A DNA stretch of 64,000 nucleotides, from contig NZ_CP040818.1 of assembly GCF_005887635.2 (NCBI RefSeq), forward strand, positions 3,874,501 to 3,938,500. Reading direction: 5' to 3'. This DNA comes from Paroceanicella profunda. Its GTDB lineage: Bacteria; Pseudomonadota; Alphaproteobacteria; Rhodobacterales; Rhodobacteraceae. A program made the translations under genes and the position numbers. This document shows positions 20,917 through 29,251 of this stretch, piece after piece; the first letter of the stretch is position 1; each line of letters begins with the position of its first letter. A model generated the notes under the pieces. That model searched no databases. It was not told the origin of the DNA and saw only the letters and a program-made list of their open reading frames with translations.

Positions 20917-21795
20917 ATGACCATCACGCCCGTCGCCCGCTTCCGTCGCTTCAACCGTGCCGTCACCACCGAGGTGGGCGCGCTGGACAGCTCGTTTCTG
21001 GGCCGCGGCCGCCCGTTGGGCGCGGCGCGGGTGCTCAATGCCGTCGGACACGGGCATGCGGATATCGCCGATCTGCGCGCCTATCTCGGGCTCGATTCCG
21101 GGCTGATGAGCCGCCTCCTGCGCGGGCTGGAGGCCGAGGGCCTCCTCTCCACCGCCCCGCATCCGCAGGACGCCCGGCGCCGCGTCGCCGCGCTGACCGC
21201 CGCGGGAAGGCGCGAGTTCGAGGCCTACGAGACACTCTCGGATGCCCATGCCGAGGCGCTGCTCGCCAGCCACCCGCACCCGGAGGCGCTGCTGGCCGCG
21301 ATGGACCTGGTGGCCTCCGCCCTCGGCCGGTCCCGGATTGCGATCCACCGCACCGACCCGCTCAGCGACACGGCGCGCCACTGCCTCGGCGCCTATTACG
21401 CGGAGCTTGGCCGGCGCTTCGCGCAGGGGTTCGACGTGGCGCGCTCGCGCGATCCGGAGGCCGCGGACATGATCGCCCCGCGCGGCGCCTTCCTCGTGGC
21501 GCTGTCGGACGGCCTGCCCATCGGCTGTGCCGCGCTGAAGGGCACCGGTGGCGCGGTGGGGGAGGTGAAGCGGGTCTGGGTGGCGCCCGCGGCGCGGGGG
21601 CTCGGGCTGGCCCGGCAACTCATGCAGGAGGTGGAGGACGCGGCCCGCGCGCTCGGCATGACCACCCTGCGGCTGGACACGAACCGCGCCGCGCTGCCCG
21701 AGGCGGTCCGGCTCTACCAGCGCAGCGGCTGGACGGAGATCGACCGGTTCAACGACGATCCCTACCCCGACACCTTCTTCGAAAAGCCGCTCTGA
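20917..21795 (+). CDS. MarR-type regulator fused to a GNAT acetyltransferase
   Basis: 292 residues. The N-terminal half is a winged helix of MarR type: RFRRFNRAVTTEVGAL dimer helix, recognition region LDSGLMSRLLRGLEAEGLL, wing HPQDARRRVAALTAAG. The C-terminal half is a GNAT fold with acetyl-CoA loop VAPAARGLGLARQLMQ near residue 225 and the closing LYQRSGWTEIDRFNDDPYPD. This MarR-GNAT fusion is a known two-domain family of uncertain substrate. The gene is monocistronic, with a palindrome next to its start and a 7-mer microsatellite just upstream. Confidence 0.85.
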   Translation: MTITPVARFRRFNRAVTTEVGALDSSFLGRGRPLGAARVLNAVGHGHADIADLRAYLGLDSGLMSRLLRGLEAEGLLSTAPHPQDARRRVAALTAAGRREFEAYETLSDAHAEALLASHPHPEALLAAMDLVASALGRSRIAIHRTDPLSDTARHCLGAYYAELGRRFAQGFDVARSRDPEAADMIAPRGAFLVALSDGLPIGCAALKGTGGAVGEVKRVWVAPAARGLGLARQLMQEVEDAARALGMTTLRLDTNRAALPEAVRLYQRSGWTEIDRFNDDPYPDTFFEKPL

Positions 21796-21845
21796 AGCGC
21801 GGATGCCCGCGCCCCTCCGCCAGCCGCACCGCGCTGCCGGCGCCT

Positions 21846-21863
21846 GCCCCGGAAAAGCGGGGC
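21846..21863. terminator. Hairpin between the MarR-GNAT gene and tRNA-Pro
   Basis: GCCCCG / CGGGGC with loop GAAAAG, placed between converging transcripts. It may end either one. Confidence 0.4.
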
Positions 21864-21879
21864 CCGGTGAATGAGGAGA

Positions 21880-21956
21880 TGGTCGGGGCGAGAAGATTCG
21901 AACTTCCGGCCTCTGGTACCCAAAACCAGCGCGCTACCAAACTGCGCCACGCCCCG
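21880..21956 (-). tRNA. tRNA-Pro (anticodon TGG)
   Basis: On the minus strand the sequence starts CGGGGCGTGGCGCAG and folds as a cloverleaf: 7-bp acceptor stem CGGGGCG / CGCCCCG, D-arm with GGTAGCGC, anticodon stem CTGGT / ACCAG with loop TTTGGGT (anticodon TGG, proline), and T-arm with GTTCGAATC. The discriminator is A and the CCA end is encoded (complement of TGG at 21880-21882). Confidence 0.95.
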
Positions 21957-22001
21957 ACATGCGCCCATGTACCCCGGAGTCTCCCGGAAGGGAAGAGCGC
22001 A

Positions 22002-22493
22002 TCACTCGCCCGAGCAGGGCCAGGCGGCGACCGCGGGGTCGAAGGCCGGGTGGCGCATCACGTCGCCCGCCTTCAGCCCCAGCCGCGCGGCGAGACCGCC
22101 GTTGATCTCCAGCACCGCCAGCGCCGGGCCTTCGGAGGGGATGGGTGTGAGATCCCCCGGCACCGCCTGAGGATGGATGTGCCGCACCGTGCCCGTGGCG
22201 TCCAGAAACAGCATGTCGAGCGGAATCAGCGTGTTCTTCATCCAGAAATGCGCCTCGGCGGGCTGGTCGTAGACGAACAGCATCCCGGAGAATTTCGGCA
22301 TGCTCTCGCGGAACATCAGCCCCTGCGCCCGCTCGGCGGCATCATCGGCAAGTTCGACGGAGAAGCGCACTGTCCCGAAGCCGCCGCGCAGATCGGCCGT
22401 GTCGGGGGCACAGGCGGCGGAGGCGGCGCCACTGGCCGCGAGGATCAGGGCAACGCCCAGGGCGGCAGCCAGTCGGGCCGGGGATTTCCTCAT
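22002..22493 (-). CDS. DUF192 family exported protein
   Basis: 163 residues with a Sec signal peptide (hydrophobic core 8-22, cleavage after ASAA near 27). The DUF192 core is present: [20 protein letters not shown], then [17 protein letters not shown], and [18 protein letters not shown] near the end. The family is widespread and its biochemical role is not settled. It forms a same-strand pair with the cold-shock protein gene across a 34-bp gap. Confidence 0.85.
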   Translation of the reverse strand: MRKSPARLAAALGVALILAASGAASAACAPDTADLRGGFGTVRFSVELADDAAERAQGLMFRESMPKFSGMLFVYDQPAEAHFWMKNTLIPLDMLFLDATGTVRHIHPQAVPGDLTPIPSEGPALAVLEINGGLAARLGLKAGDVMRHPAFDPAVAAWPCSGE

Positions 22494-22527
22494 TCACGCA
22501 CTCCGTTCGCGCCGGCGGCTCCGGAGG

Positions 22528-23082
22528 TCAGGCGATGGTGCCGCCCCGGGCCTGGTTCTCACCGATGGCCCTCTCCCAGACACAGACCTCGGCGGCCATG
22601 TGCCCGCGCGGGCCCTCGATGATGCGTACCGCCACAGCCTCGCCCGGCGCAAGGTCCCCGATCGCACTGCAGCGCAGCACTTCCATGTGAACGAAGACGT
22701 CGCTGGGGTCTCCGAACACGTTCACGAAGCCGAAGCCCTTCACCTTGTCGAACCATTTCACCCGCGCGGGCTGCAACGGCGTGTCGACATCCGCGGCCGC
22801 GACCAGTTCGGTCGGCCGGGGTTCCCTGTTCTGGGTCGGGATATCGGCAGCGGCGGGCTTCTCCATGGACAGGATGCTCACGGCTTGCCGGCCCCTGTCC
22901 GTCGTCTGCGTCTCGAGAGTAACCGCGCTCCCCTCGACCGCGGTCGCGTATCCGTGCGCCCGCAATATGTTTGCATGGAGCAGGATATCTCCCCCTCCAT
23001 CGTCAGCTATCACGAAGCCGTAACCCTTCGAGGTGTCGTACCATTTGACGACACCCACAACAACTTTGCCCAAATCAGGCAT
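22528..23082 (-). CDS. Protein with two cold-shock domains
   Basis: 184 residues with two nucleic-acid-binding cold-shock domains. The first contains GVVKWYDTSKGYGFVIADD (RNP1 KGYGFV) near the N-terminus. The second contains ARVKWFDKVKGFGFVN near residue 105, with DVFVHMEVL as RNP2. Two ATG codons are adjacent. The second (23082) is used because GGAGGG lies three bases upstream of it but abuts the first. Double-CSD proteins are typical of alphaproteobacteria and act on RNA structure under cold or stationary stress. The upstream region to 23256 is relatively AT-rich. Confidence 0.88.
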   Translation of the reverse strand: MPDLGKVVVGVVKWYDTSKGYGFVIADDGGGDILLHANILRAHGYATAVEGSAVTLETQTTDRGRQAVSILSMEKPAAADIPTQNREPRPTELVAAADVDTPLQPARVKWFDKVKGFGFVNVFGDPSDVFVHMEVLRCSAIGDLAPGEAVAVRIIEGPRGHMAAEVCVWERAIGENQARGGTIA

Positions 23083-23256
23083 CATCCCTCCGATTGCAGA
23101 ACCGGATATCGCGCAAAGCATCCGCGATTATTCCAAACCCATTTGAAACCAATGCAGTCGCCGCCAACACGGCAAAAAACCTTGACTGCAATAATGCGCG
23201 ACAAGGGTTTGAAAGCAAGATAATGTTTCCGAAACGACAGCAGGCAAGACGCATCT

Positions 23257-24069
23257 ATGACATACCGCAAGGCTCGACAGGGCCGGAGTTTCCCGTTCCT
23301 CGTACTGGCGTCACTGCTCGCGTCCTGCGCCGCACCGGACCCGTCGTCAGCCCCCGCCGTCGCGGCGCCGCAGCGTTTCCTGCTGGCAGAGACCCTTCCC
23401 GACCTCATCGTGGACGATGCCGCGTCACAGCGGGATGCCGCGGCGATCGTGGCCCGCGTGGCGGCGCTCGGTCCGCGTCCGCGCATCGATGCGCTGGCGC
23501 CGGAGTTCGTTCCGCTCTTGTTCAACGCACCTGCCGGGCGCGATTTTCTCGGCCTCGCCGAGCCGAAGGTGCTGGTGTCCGGCAGCCCGGCGCTGCAATG
23601 CCCGGCGCTCGAGCCCGGGGCGGGCGCAACGCCCGAGGCCGCGATGGCGGACGGGGTGCAGGCCTGCCGGGCCGCCCTGCGCGCGGCCGGCGCGCCGGAA
23701 AGCTGCGGGTGCCGCCTGCTGGCCGCGGACCATGTCCTCACCGGCAGCCGCGAGGATTACGCCTATGCCCGGGGCATCCCGGCGCGCCAGACCATCGGCG
23801 GCAAGCTCTCTTCGCTGCGCATGGTGGCCGAGCAGCAGGGCGCGCACGCGCTGGTGCTCTACGCCGGCAAGCAGCCCGTGTGGGAAGTGGGAGAGCCGGA
23901 AGCCGGCCGCGCCACGCTGCGGGCCCTCTCCGCCGACGGGCCGGTGACCGCCGGCACCCGCATCGAGGCCCGCCGCCGCCGCGTGGGCCTGGACCGGGGC
24001 CGCTACGCCGAACGCATCGACGCCACTCTCGCTGACGGCCGGGATCTCACCCTGCTCATCGGCCAGTAA
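23257..24069 (+). CDS. Hypothetical lipoprotein
   Basis: 270 residues with a lipoprotein signal (FPFLVLASLLASC, lipid Cys near residue 24) and an Ala/Pro-rich linker. The rest is soluble. It carries a Cys cluster (CRAALRAAGAPESCGCRLL near residue 130-148) and a second domain with QQGAHALVLYAGKQPVWEVGE. No family recognised. It is monocistronic and followed 53 bp later by a pentanucleotide microsatellite. Confidence 0.7.
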   Translation: MTYRKARQGRSFPFLVLASLLASCAAPDPSSAPAVAAPQRFLLAETLPDLIVDDAASQRDAAAIVARVAALGPRPRIDALAPEFVPLLFNAPAGRDFLGLAEPKVLVSGSPALQCPALEPGAGATPEAAMADGVQACRAALRAAGAPESCGCRLLAADHVLTGSREDYAYARGIPARQTIGGKLSSLRMVAEQQGAHALVLYAGKQPVWEVGEPEAGRATLRALSADGPVTAGTRIEARRRRVGLDRGRYAERIDATLADGRDLTLLIGQ

Positions 24070-24122
24070 CCCCCCGCCTGCCCGCGCCGAGGCGCGCAAG
24101 CGCAGTGTATCCGGCCGGACTT

Positions 24123-24232
24123 CGGTGCGGTGCGGTGCGGTGCGGTGCGGTGCGGTGCGGTGCGGTGCGGTGCGGTGCGGTGCGGTGCGGTGCGGTGCGG
24201 TGCGGTGCGGTGCGGTGCGGTGCGGTGCGGTG
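24123..24232 (+). repeat. Pentanucleotide microsatellite, 22 perfect copies
   Basis: CGGTG is repeated 22 times without error over 110 bp. It begins 54 bp after the stop of the lipoprotein gene and ends about 90 bp before the 3' end of the SDR gene on the other strand. It therefore lies between convergent genes, and frames through it are artefacts. Confidence 0.95.
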
Positions 24233-24322
24233 ACCATCCCGCCGCCGGGAACCGCGCGCAACCCGGGAGTTGGCGCGTGGTCCTCCGGCAGGGGCGGGGC
24301 CGCCCCTGCCGGGCGCCCGCCT

Positions 24323-25066
24323 TCAGACGTGCTGGCCGCCGTTGATCTCGATCTCCACGCCGGAGACGTAGGAGCTTTCCGGCGTGCACAGGTAATAGAT
24401 CGTGCGCGCCACTTCCTCGGGGCGTCCCAGCCGGCGCAGGGGGATGTCCGCGGCCAGCTCGGCGGTGCCCGGCGACAGGATGTCCGTCTCGATCTCCCCC
24501 GGCGCGATGGCGTTCACCCGGATGCCGTAGGGCCCGAAATCATTGGCCATTTCGCGGGTGAGGCCGGTGAGCGCCGCCTTGGACGTGGCATAGGCGGAGC
24601 CCGCGAACGGGTGCACCCGCGCCCCGGCGATGGAGGTCACGTTCACCACCGCGCCCTTCGCCGCCTTCAGTTCCTCGATCAGCCCGCGCGCCAGCACGAT
24701 GGGCGCGAAGAAGTTCACGTGGAAGACCTGCCCCCAGGTGCGCAGGTCGGTGTCGATGGTGTTGAGGCGCGCGCCGCCCTCGCCCTTGGGCGAGATGCCG
24801 GCATTGTTCACGAGCGCGTCGAGCCGCCCTCCGGGAAGCCGCCTGCGGATCTCGCCCACGGCGGCCATGGTGGCATTGGGGTCGGCCAGATCGACCTGGA
24901 TGTGATCCTCCGGGCCCATCTCCCAGGGGCAATCCTCCGGGAACGGCTGGCGTGAACAGGAGATCACCCGCCATCCCGCCGAGGAGAAGCGCTTCACCGT
25001 GGCATGGCCTATGCCCCGGCTGGCGCCGGTCAGAAGCAGAGTCTTGCGCTGGTTGCTGTCGGGCAT
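24323..25066 (-). CDS. SDR-family NAD(P)-dependent oxidoreductase
   Basis: 247 residues, the usual length for a classical short-chain dehydrogenase/reductase. Features: cofactor loop TGASRGIGHATV, NNAGIS near residue 95, catalytic Ser in VVNVTSIAGA, Tyr-Lys in YATSKAAL, and IRVNAIAPGEIETDIL. The ATG at 25066 directly precedes the Rossmann fold; a longer frame adds only low-complexity residues. The substrate is unknown. It lies downstream of pdxH on the same strand, separated by a 10-unit hairpin array. Confidence 0.86.
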   Translation of the reverse strand: MPDSNQRKTLLLTGASRGIGHATVKRFSSAGWRVISCSRQPFPEDCPWEMGPEDHIQVDLADPNATMAAVGEIRRRLPGGRLDALVNNAGISPKGEGGARLNTIDTDLRTWGQVFHVNFFAPIVLARGLIEELKAAKGAVVNVTSIAGARVHPFAGSAYATSKAALTGLTREMANDFGPYGIRVNAIAPGEIETDILSPGTAELAADIPLRRLGRPEEVARTIYYLCTPESSYVSGVEIEINGGQHV

Positions 25067-25183
25067 TGGGTCTCCGATGGAATGGGGTACGGGGGTGAGA
25101 GTGGTGCCGGCCCGGGGGAAAGGCAAGGCCCCCCGGGGCCCGCTGGGCCGCGCCCGCGGCAGACCCGCCGCGCCGCCGGGCCA

Positions 25184-25455
25184 AGTGCACCTCCGGTGCA
25201 GCCTCAGGCAAAGCGCATCTCCGGTACGGCTTCAGGCAAAGCGCACCTCCGGTGCGGCTTCAGACAAAGCGCACCTCCGGTGCGATGTCGGACCACGCGC
25301 GCCTCCGGTGGGACGTCGGAACAGGCGCGCCTCCGGTGCGGCCTCAGGCCCGCGCACCTGCGGTGCAATCTCAGGTCAGCGCACCTGCGGTGCAATCTCA
25401 GGTCAGCGCACCTGCGGTGCAATCTCAGGTCAGCGCACCTGCGGTGCGACGTCAG
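25184..25455. repeat. Tandem array of 27-28 bp hairpin units (10 copies)
   Basis: CGGT recurs at 25194, 25222, 25250, 25278, 25306, 25334, 25361, 25388, 25415 and 25442: five steps of 28 bp, then four of 27 bp. Units 7-9 are identical (25361-25441), while units 1-6 differ from each other. The core is GCACC-TCC-GGTGC or GCACC-TGC-GGTGC, a 5-bp stem with a 3-base loop. The last unit contains the pdxH stop codon (25452-25454), so the array grows directly out of the 3' end of pdxH. Confidence 0.9.
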
Positions 25456-26069
25456 GGATTGAGACGCGCCACCTCCCATTCCGTCGCGGAAGGGTCCGCC
25501 CGGGTCCAGCGAAAGCGGTCGTGCAGGCGGTGCGCGCCGTCGGCCCAGAACTCGATCTCCACCGGGCGGATGCGGAACCCGCCCCAGTGCGGCGGACGCG
25601 GCGGGTTGGGGCCCTTGAGGGCCGTTACCTTCGCCACCTCGGCCATCAGCGCCCCGCGCGACTTCAGCGGGCGGGACTGTTTCGAGGCCCAGGCCCCGAG
25701 GCGGCTGGCAAGCGAGCGGGAGGCGTAATAGGCGTCGGCGGCCGGGCCGTCCTCCTTCTCCACCAGCCCGCGCACCCGCACCTGCCGGCGCAGGCTCTTC
25801 CAATGCATCACGAAGGCGGCCTTGCCGGTGGCGAGGATCTCGCCGGCCTTCGCGCTCTCGTAATTGGTGTAGAACACGAATGCGTCATCCTCGATGTCCT
25901 TGAGCAGGACCATGCGCACGTTCGGCAGGCCCTCGGGAGACACCGTGGCAAGGGCGATGGCGTTCGGGTCGTTGATCTCGCTCGCCGTGGCCTCGGCAAG
26001 CCAGTCGCGCACCAGCGCAAACGGGTCCGTGGCGGCGAATTTCCCCGATGGGGCCTCTGTCTGCGACAT
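25452..26069 (-). CDS. pdxH: Pyridoxamine 5'-phosphate oxidase
   Basis: 205 residues, normal PdxH length. It oxidises pyridoxamine or pyridoxine 5'-phosphate to the cofactor PLP using FMN and O2. Seen: [26 protein letters not shown] (FMN site; first part quoted in two pieces, [14 protein letters not shown] and [11 protein letters not shown]), [14 protein letters not shown], the [11 protein letters not shown] segment, [10 protein letters not shown], and a C-terminal block [16 protein letters not shown] followed by R and LNP. The start MSQTEAPSG at 26069 fits family N-termini; the longer frame is low-complexity. Its 3' end coincides with the hairpin array. Confidence 0.93.
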   Translation of the reverse strand: MSQTEAPSGKFAATDPFALVRDWLAEATASEINDPNAIALATVSPEGLPNVRMVLLKDIEDDAFVFYTNYESAKAGEILATGKAAFVMHWKSLRRQVRVRGLVEKEDGPAADAYYASRSLASRLGAWASKQSRPLKSRGALMAEVAKVTALKGPNPPRPPHWGGFRIRPVEIEFWADGAHRLHDRFRWTRADPSATEWEVARLNP

Positions 26070-26266
26070 GCTCTGTCCTCGTGTCTGCGGGGCCCCGTGA
26101 CGGGGCGTCCGGGACGTGGCGCGGGGCCTGGCCGGGGGGCTGTTCCGGCCTCCGGTCCGGGGCGAAAATACTTTCCCCGACGCACATGTCCATGCCCCAT
26201 CGTTCTTGCGGCGGCCTTCCAAACACCTTAAAGGCAGGGAAACCAGAAGATAAATGCGAGGTCGGA

Positions 26267-27094
26267 ATGGTCGGTGCGGCGGGTTTGATGAGCGGCAAGC
26301 GCGGGCTGATCATGGGTGTTGCCAATGATAAGTCCATTGCCTGGGGGATTGCCCGGGAATGTGCGGCCGCAGGCGCCGAGATAGCCTTCACCTTCCAGGG
26401 TGAGGCACTGGAGCGGCGTGTGCGCCCGCTGGCGGAATCCATCGGGTCGGACATGATCCTGCCCTGCGACGTGACGGACCCCGCATCGATCGACGCGGCC
26501 TTCGCCGCGATCGAGGCGCGATGGGGCAAGCTGGACTTCATCGTCCACGCGATCGGCTTTTCGGACAAGAACGAGCTGCGCGGCCGCTACGTGGACACCA
26601 GCTACGCGAATTTCGAGCTGACGATGAACGTCTCCGTCTATTCCTTCACGGCTGTCGCGCAGCGCGCCGAGAAGCTGATGGGCGACGGCGGCTCGATGCT
26701 CACCCTCACCTATTACGGCTCCGAGCGGGTGATGCCGCATTACAACGTGATGGGCATCGCGAAATCGGCGCTGGAATGCTCCGTGCGCTACATGGCGATG
26801 GACCTCGGGCCGCGCGGCATCCGGGTGAACTCGCTCTCCGCCGGGCCGATCAAGACGCTGGCGGCCTCGGGCATCGGCGATTTCCGCTACATCCTGAAGT
26901 GGAATGAGCTGAACTCCCCCCTGCGCCGCAACGTGACCACCACGGACGTGGGCAAGGCCGGGATGTACCTGCTCTCCGACCTCTCCTCCGGCGTGACGGG
27001 CGAGAACCACCATGTCGATTCCGGATACCACGTCGTGGGCATGAAGGCCGAGGACGCACCGGACATCGACGTCGTTTCGGGGCGCAAGGAATGA
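26267..27094 (+). CDS. fabI: Enoyl-[acyl-carrier-protein] reductase (NADH)
   Basis: 275 residues. It catalyses the last step of each fatty-acid elongation round. FabI hallmarks: [14 protein letters not shown] at the NADH loop, [25 protein letters not shown], the catalytic Y-x6-K (Tyr and Lys in [12 protein letters not shown]), and [15 protein letters not shown] lies five bases before the ATG at 26267; the ATG at 26288 (MSGKRGL) is an alternative start. It overlaps gpt by ATGA. It is divergent from pdxH across about 200 bp. Confidence 0.95.
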   Translation: MVGAAGLMSGKRGLIMGVANDKSIAWGIARECAAAGAEIAFTFQGEALERRVRPLAESIGSDMILPCDVTDPASIDAAFAAIEARWGKLDFIVHAIGFSDKNELRGRYVDTSYANFELTMNVSVYSFTAVAQRAEKLMGDGGSMLTLTYYGSERVMPHYNVMGIAKSALECSVRYMAMDLGPRGIRVNSLSAGPIKTLAASGIGDFRYILKWNELNSPLRRNVTTTDVGKAGMYLLSDLSSGVTGENHHVDSGYHVVGMKAEDAPDIDVVSGRKE

Positions 27095-27594
27095 CCGACC
27101 GGCTGCCGCACGAGAAAGGGTTCCACGTCTCCTGGGACCAGATCCACCGCGACAGCCGCGCGCTCGCCTGGCGGCTGGACCACCAGGGCCCGGGCGAAGG
27201 CGGGGTGTGGACGGCCGTGGTCGCCATCACCCGCGGCGGCATGGCCCCGGCGATGATCCTCGCCCGCGAGCTCGACATCCGCGTCGTCGACACGATCTCG
27301 GTGAAGAGCTACGATCACCAGACCCAGGCCGAGGCCCATGTCCTGAAGGCGCCCGACGCGGCGATGATGGGCGACGGCACCGGCATCCTCGTGGTCGACG
27401 ACCTGGTGGATTCCGGCAAGACCCTCGAACTGGTGCGCAGCCTCTACCCGAAGGCGCATTTCGCCACCGTCTACGCCAAGCCCAAGGGCCGGCCGATGGT
27501 CGACACCTACGTGACCGAGGTGAGCCAGGACACCTGGATCTTCTTCCCCTGGGACATGGCGCTGCAATACGTCGAGCCCTACCGGGGCCGCTGA
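27091..27594 (+). CDS. gpt: Xanthine-guanine phosphoribosyltransferase
   Basis: 167 residues, close to the E. coli Gpt length. It salvages xanthine and guanine using PRPP. The PRPP-binding motif [14 protein letters not shown] is near residue 107, with [17 protein letters not shown] near the N-terminus and the C-terminal purine-site stretch [12 protein letters not shown]. It is co-transcribed with fabI through the ATGA overlap. A hairpin spans its stop codon. Confidence 0.92.
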   Translation: MTDRLPHEKGFHVSWDQIHRDSRALAWRLDHQGPGEGGVWTAVVAITRGGMAPAMILARELDIRVVDTISVKSYDHQTQAEAHVLKAPDAAMMGDGTGILVVDDLVDSGKTLELVRSLYPKAHFATVYAKPKGRPMVDTYVTEVSQDTWIFFPWDMALQYVEPYRGR

Positions 27595-27600
27595 GCCCCG
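27583..27600 (+). terminator. Hairpin spanning the gpt stop codon
   Basis: CGGGGC (27583-27588) and GCCCCG (27595-27600) with a 6-base loop that includes the TGA. No T-run. Confidence 0.35.
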
Positions 27601-27639
27601 CCCGACCGCCGGGCGCTCTTCTTGAGCGTGTCCGGCAGC

Positions 27640-28105
27640 CCACGGTCTCTGCTCCGCCTCCCCCGGGCCCCTCTCCCCCGCGCACGTCGCGCCGCCCGGT
27701 CTCGGCCTCCGCGCATGGCCCGTCTCTCCTGCGCGTGCGGCGTCAGCCGGTCTCTCCTCCGCGTAGCGCGCCTCGCCAGCGCGCTTGGCAGCGCCCGGTC
27801 TCCCCCACGGGCACGGCCCGTCTCTCCTTCGCGCGGGGCTCCGGCCGGCCCCTCCTCCGCCTCCCGAGCAGCGCGTCCCTCCAGCGCGCCCGGCGGCGCC
27901 CGGTCTCCCCTCACGGGCCCGGCCCGTCTCTCCCTCGCGTGGGGCTCCGGCCGGTCCCTCCTCCGCCACCCACGTAGCGCGTCCCTCCAGCGCGCCCGGC
28001 GGTGCCCGCCCCCCTCACGCGCATGGCCCCTGCTTCGGGCGCGGCGGCTGCCGGCCTCTCCTCAGTGTCCCGAGCGGGGCGCGTCTCTGCCGCGCGCCCG
28101 GTGCC
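27640..28105. repeat. Long-period tandem repeat (about 99-106 bp, 4+ copies)
   Basis: The word CCCGGT or its variant recurs at 27695, 27794, 27899, 28005 and 28097. The copies starting at 27791 and 27896 are nearly identical over about 105 bp. Inside each copy are four shorter blocks of about 26 bp around GCCCGTCTCTCC and GCGCGG. The array fills the gap between gpt and the TerB-like gene. The proline/arginine/serine-rich frames here follow the repeat and are not genes. Confidence 0.75.
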
Positions 28106-28202
28106 GCCCAAGCGCCCTCACGGCGGATCACGCGCCATCACGGCCCCGGGGCCGGGCCCGCGCGCGCTTGAGGCTGGCGGCGGGGGCGTTATATCGTGGG
28201 GC

Positions 28203-28691
28203 ATGTTCAGCAATTTCTTCGAATCGCTCATGGCCGCCTCCGGTGGCGAGCGCCGCCTCCACGCCGATGACGAACGCCTCGCGCTCGCGGCGCTGCTGGT
28301 GCGCGTCGCCCGGGCCGACGGCGTGTACGAGGCCTCCGAACGCGCCGAGATCGACCGGGTGCTCGCCGCCCGCTTCGCCCTCTCCACGCCCGACACCGAG
28401 GCCCTGCGCAGGTCGGCTGAGGCGGTGGAGAACGACGCGCCGGACACCGTGCGCTTCACCCGCACCCTCAAGGACGCCGTGCCCTACGAGCAGCGCCTCG
28501 GGCTGGTGGAGGCGCTGTGGCAGGTGGCCCTGGCCGATGACCGGCGCTCCAACGCGGAGAACAACCTGCTGCGGCTGGTGGTGAACCTGCTGGGCGTGTC
28601 GGACCGCGACAGCGGCATCGCCCGCCAGACCGTGCAGGACCGGCTCGGCGCAGGCGGCCCGGCCACACAGGGCGGCCCCTGGGGCGCCTGA
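28203..28691 (+). CDS. TerB-family protein
   Basis: 162 residues, all-helical. The TerB core is seen as LALAALLVRVARADGVYEASE (ends LLVRVARADGVYE) near residue 28, then a second acidic helix pair with LVEALWQVALADDRRSNAE. Both carry the D-G/D-D pattern of this tellurite-resistance-like domain. TerB domains bind metal and are often stress-linked; a specific role is not known. A low-complexity upstream extension in frame was discarded in favour of the ATG at 28203. A paralogue lies at 47299. Confidence 0.8.
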   Translation: MFSNFFESLMAASGGERRLHADDERLALAALLVRVARADGVYEASERAEIDRVLAARFALSTPDTEALRRSAEAVENDAPDTVRFTRTLKDAVPYEQRLGLVEALWQVALADDRRSNAENNLLRLVVNLLGVSDRDSGIARQTVQDRLGAGGPATQGGPWGA

Positions 28692-28839
28692 GCGACGCTC
28701 CCTCTCCGTCTCGCCGCACTCCCGAAGCAGGACCTGTTCCTGGTGCCCGCCCTTGCGGCTGCCTCGGGACACTCACTGGCGGCGTCTCCCGCCATCTGCA
28801 GGCCCTCATCCTCACCGGCCCTCTCCAGAAAATCCGGCT

Positions 28840-29115
28840 CGCGTTACCAGCCTTGCGCCCGGCGGAGGCTGTTTCCGTCACCAGCCGTGCGCCTGGCGGA
28901 GGTCGCTCCCGTCACCGGCCGTGCGGCCGGCGGGGCCTGCTCAGGTCCCCAGCTTTGCGCCAGGCGGGGATTGCTCCCGTCACCAGCCGTGCGCCCGGCG
29001 GGGGTTGCTCCGGTCCCCAGCTCTGCGCCGGGCGGGGGCTGCTCCGGTCCCCAGCTTTGCACCGGGCGGGCGCTGCTCCCGTGATCGGCCGTGCACCCGG
29101 CGGGGGCCCTTGCCC
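28840..29115. repeat. Tandem array with exact 34-bp period (8 copies)
   Basis: GGCGG recurs at 28861, 28895, 28929, 28963, 28997, 29031, 29065 and 29099, exactly 34 bp each time. The unit is close to TGCGCCCGGCGGGGGTTGCT followed by CCCGTCACCAGCC, with two alternating endings (CCGTCACCAGCC and CGGTCCCCAGCT). It lies between the TerB-like gene and the 3' end of the dctPQM operon. There are no spacers and no coding potential, since 34 is not a multiple of 3. Confidence 0.88.
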
Positions 29116-29183
29116 TCGGGGGCATCGAGCCCCGTCGGGCGCCCGGCGGCGGCGGCGCGCCCGGGCGCCTCTCTCCGGACAGG

Positions 29184-29209
29184 AAAAGGCCCGGCAGGGC
29201 CGGGCCTTT
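29184..29209 (-). terminator. Terminator of the dctPQM operon
   Basis: An 8-bp GC stem, GGCCCGGC / GCCGGGCC with loop AGG, has AAAA on the left and TTT on the right. On the minus strand it reads as a classic stem followed by a T-run, 43 bp after the dctM stop. It could work in both directions. Confidence 0.75.
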
Positions 29210-29251
29210 CGCGGGTCAGGATGCGGCAGCGGGGCGCGGCCCCGGCGCCGG

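Noticed and set aside
26267-27094. Calling fabI a generic SDR oxidoreductase
   Set aside because: The Y-x6-K spacing, the [11 protein letters not shown] loop and the length are specific to FabI rather than to classical Y-x3-K SDRs.
18110-29115. Possible CRISPR arrays at 18110, 25184 and 28861
   Set aside because: The units are contiguous with no unique spacers, the periods are too short for repeat plus spacer, and no cas gene is present.
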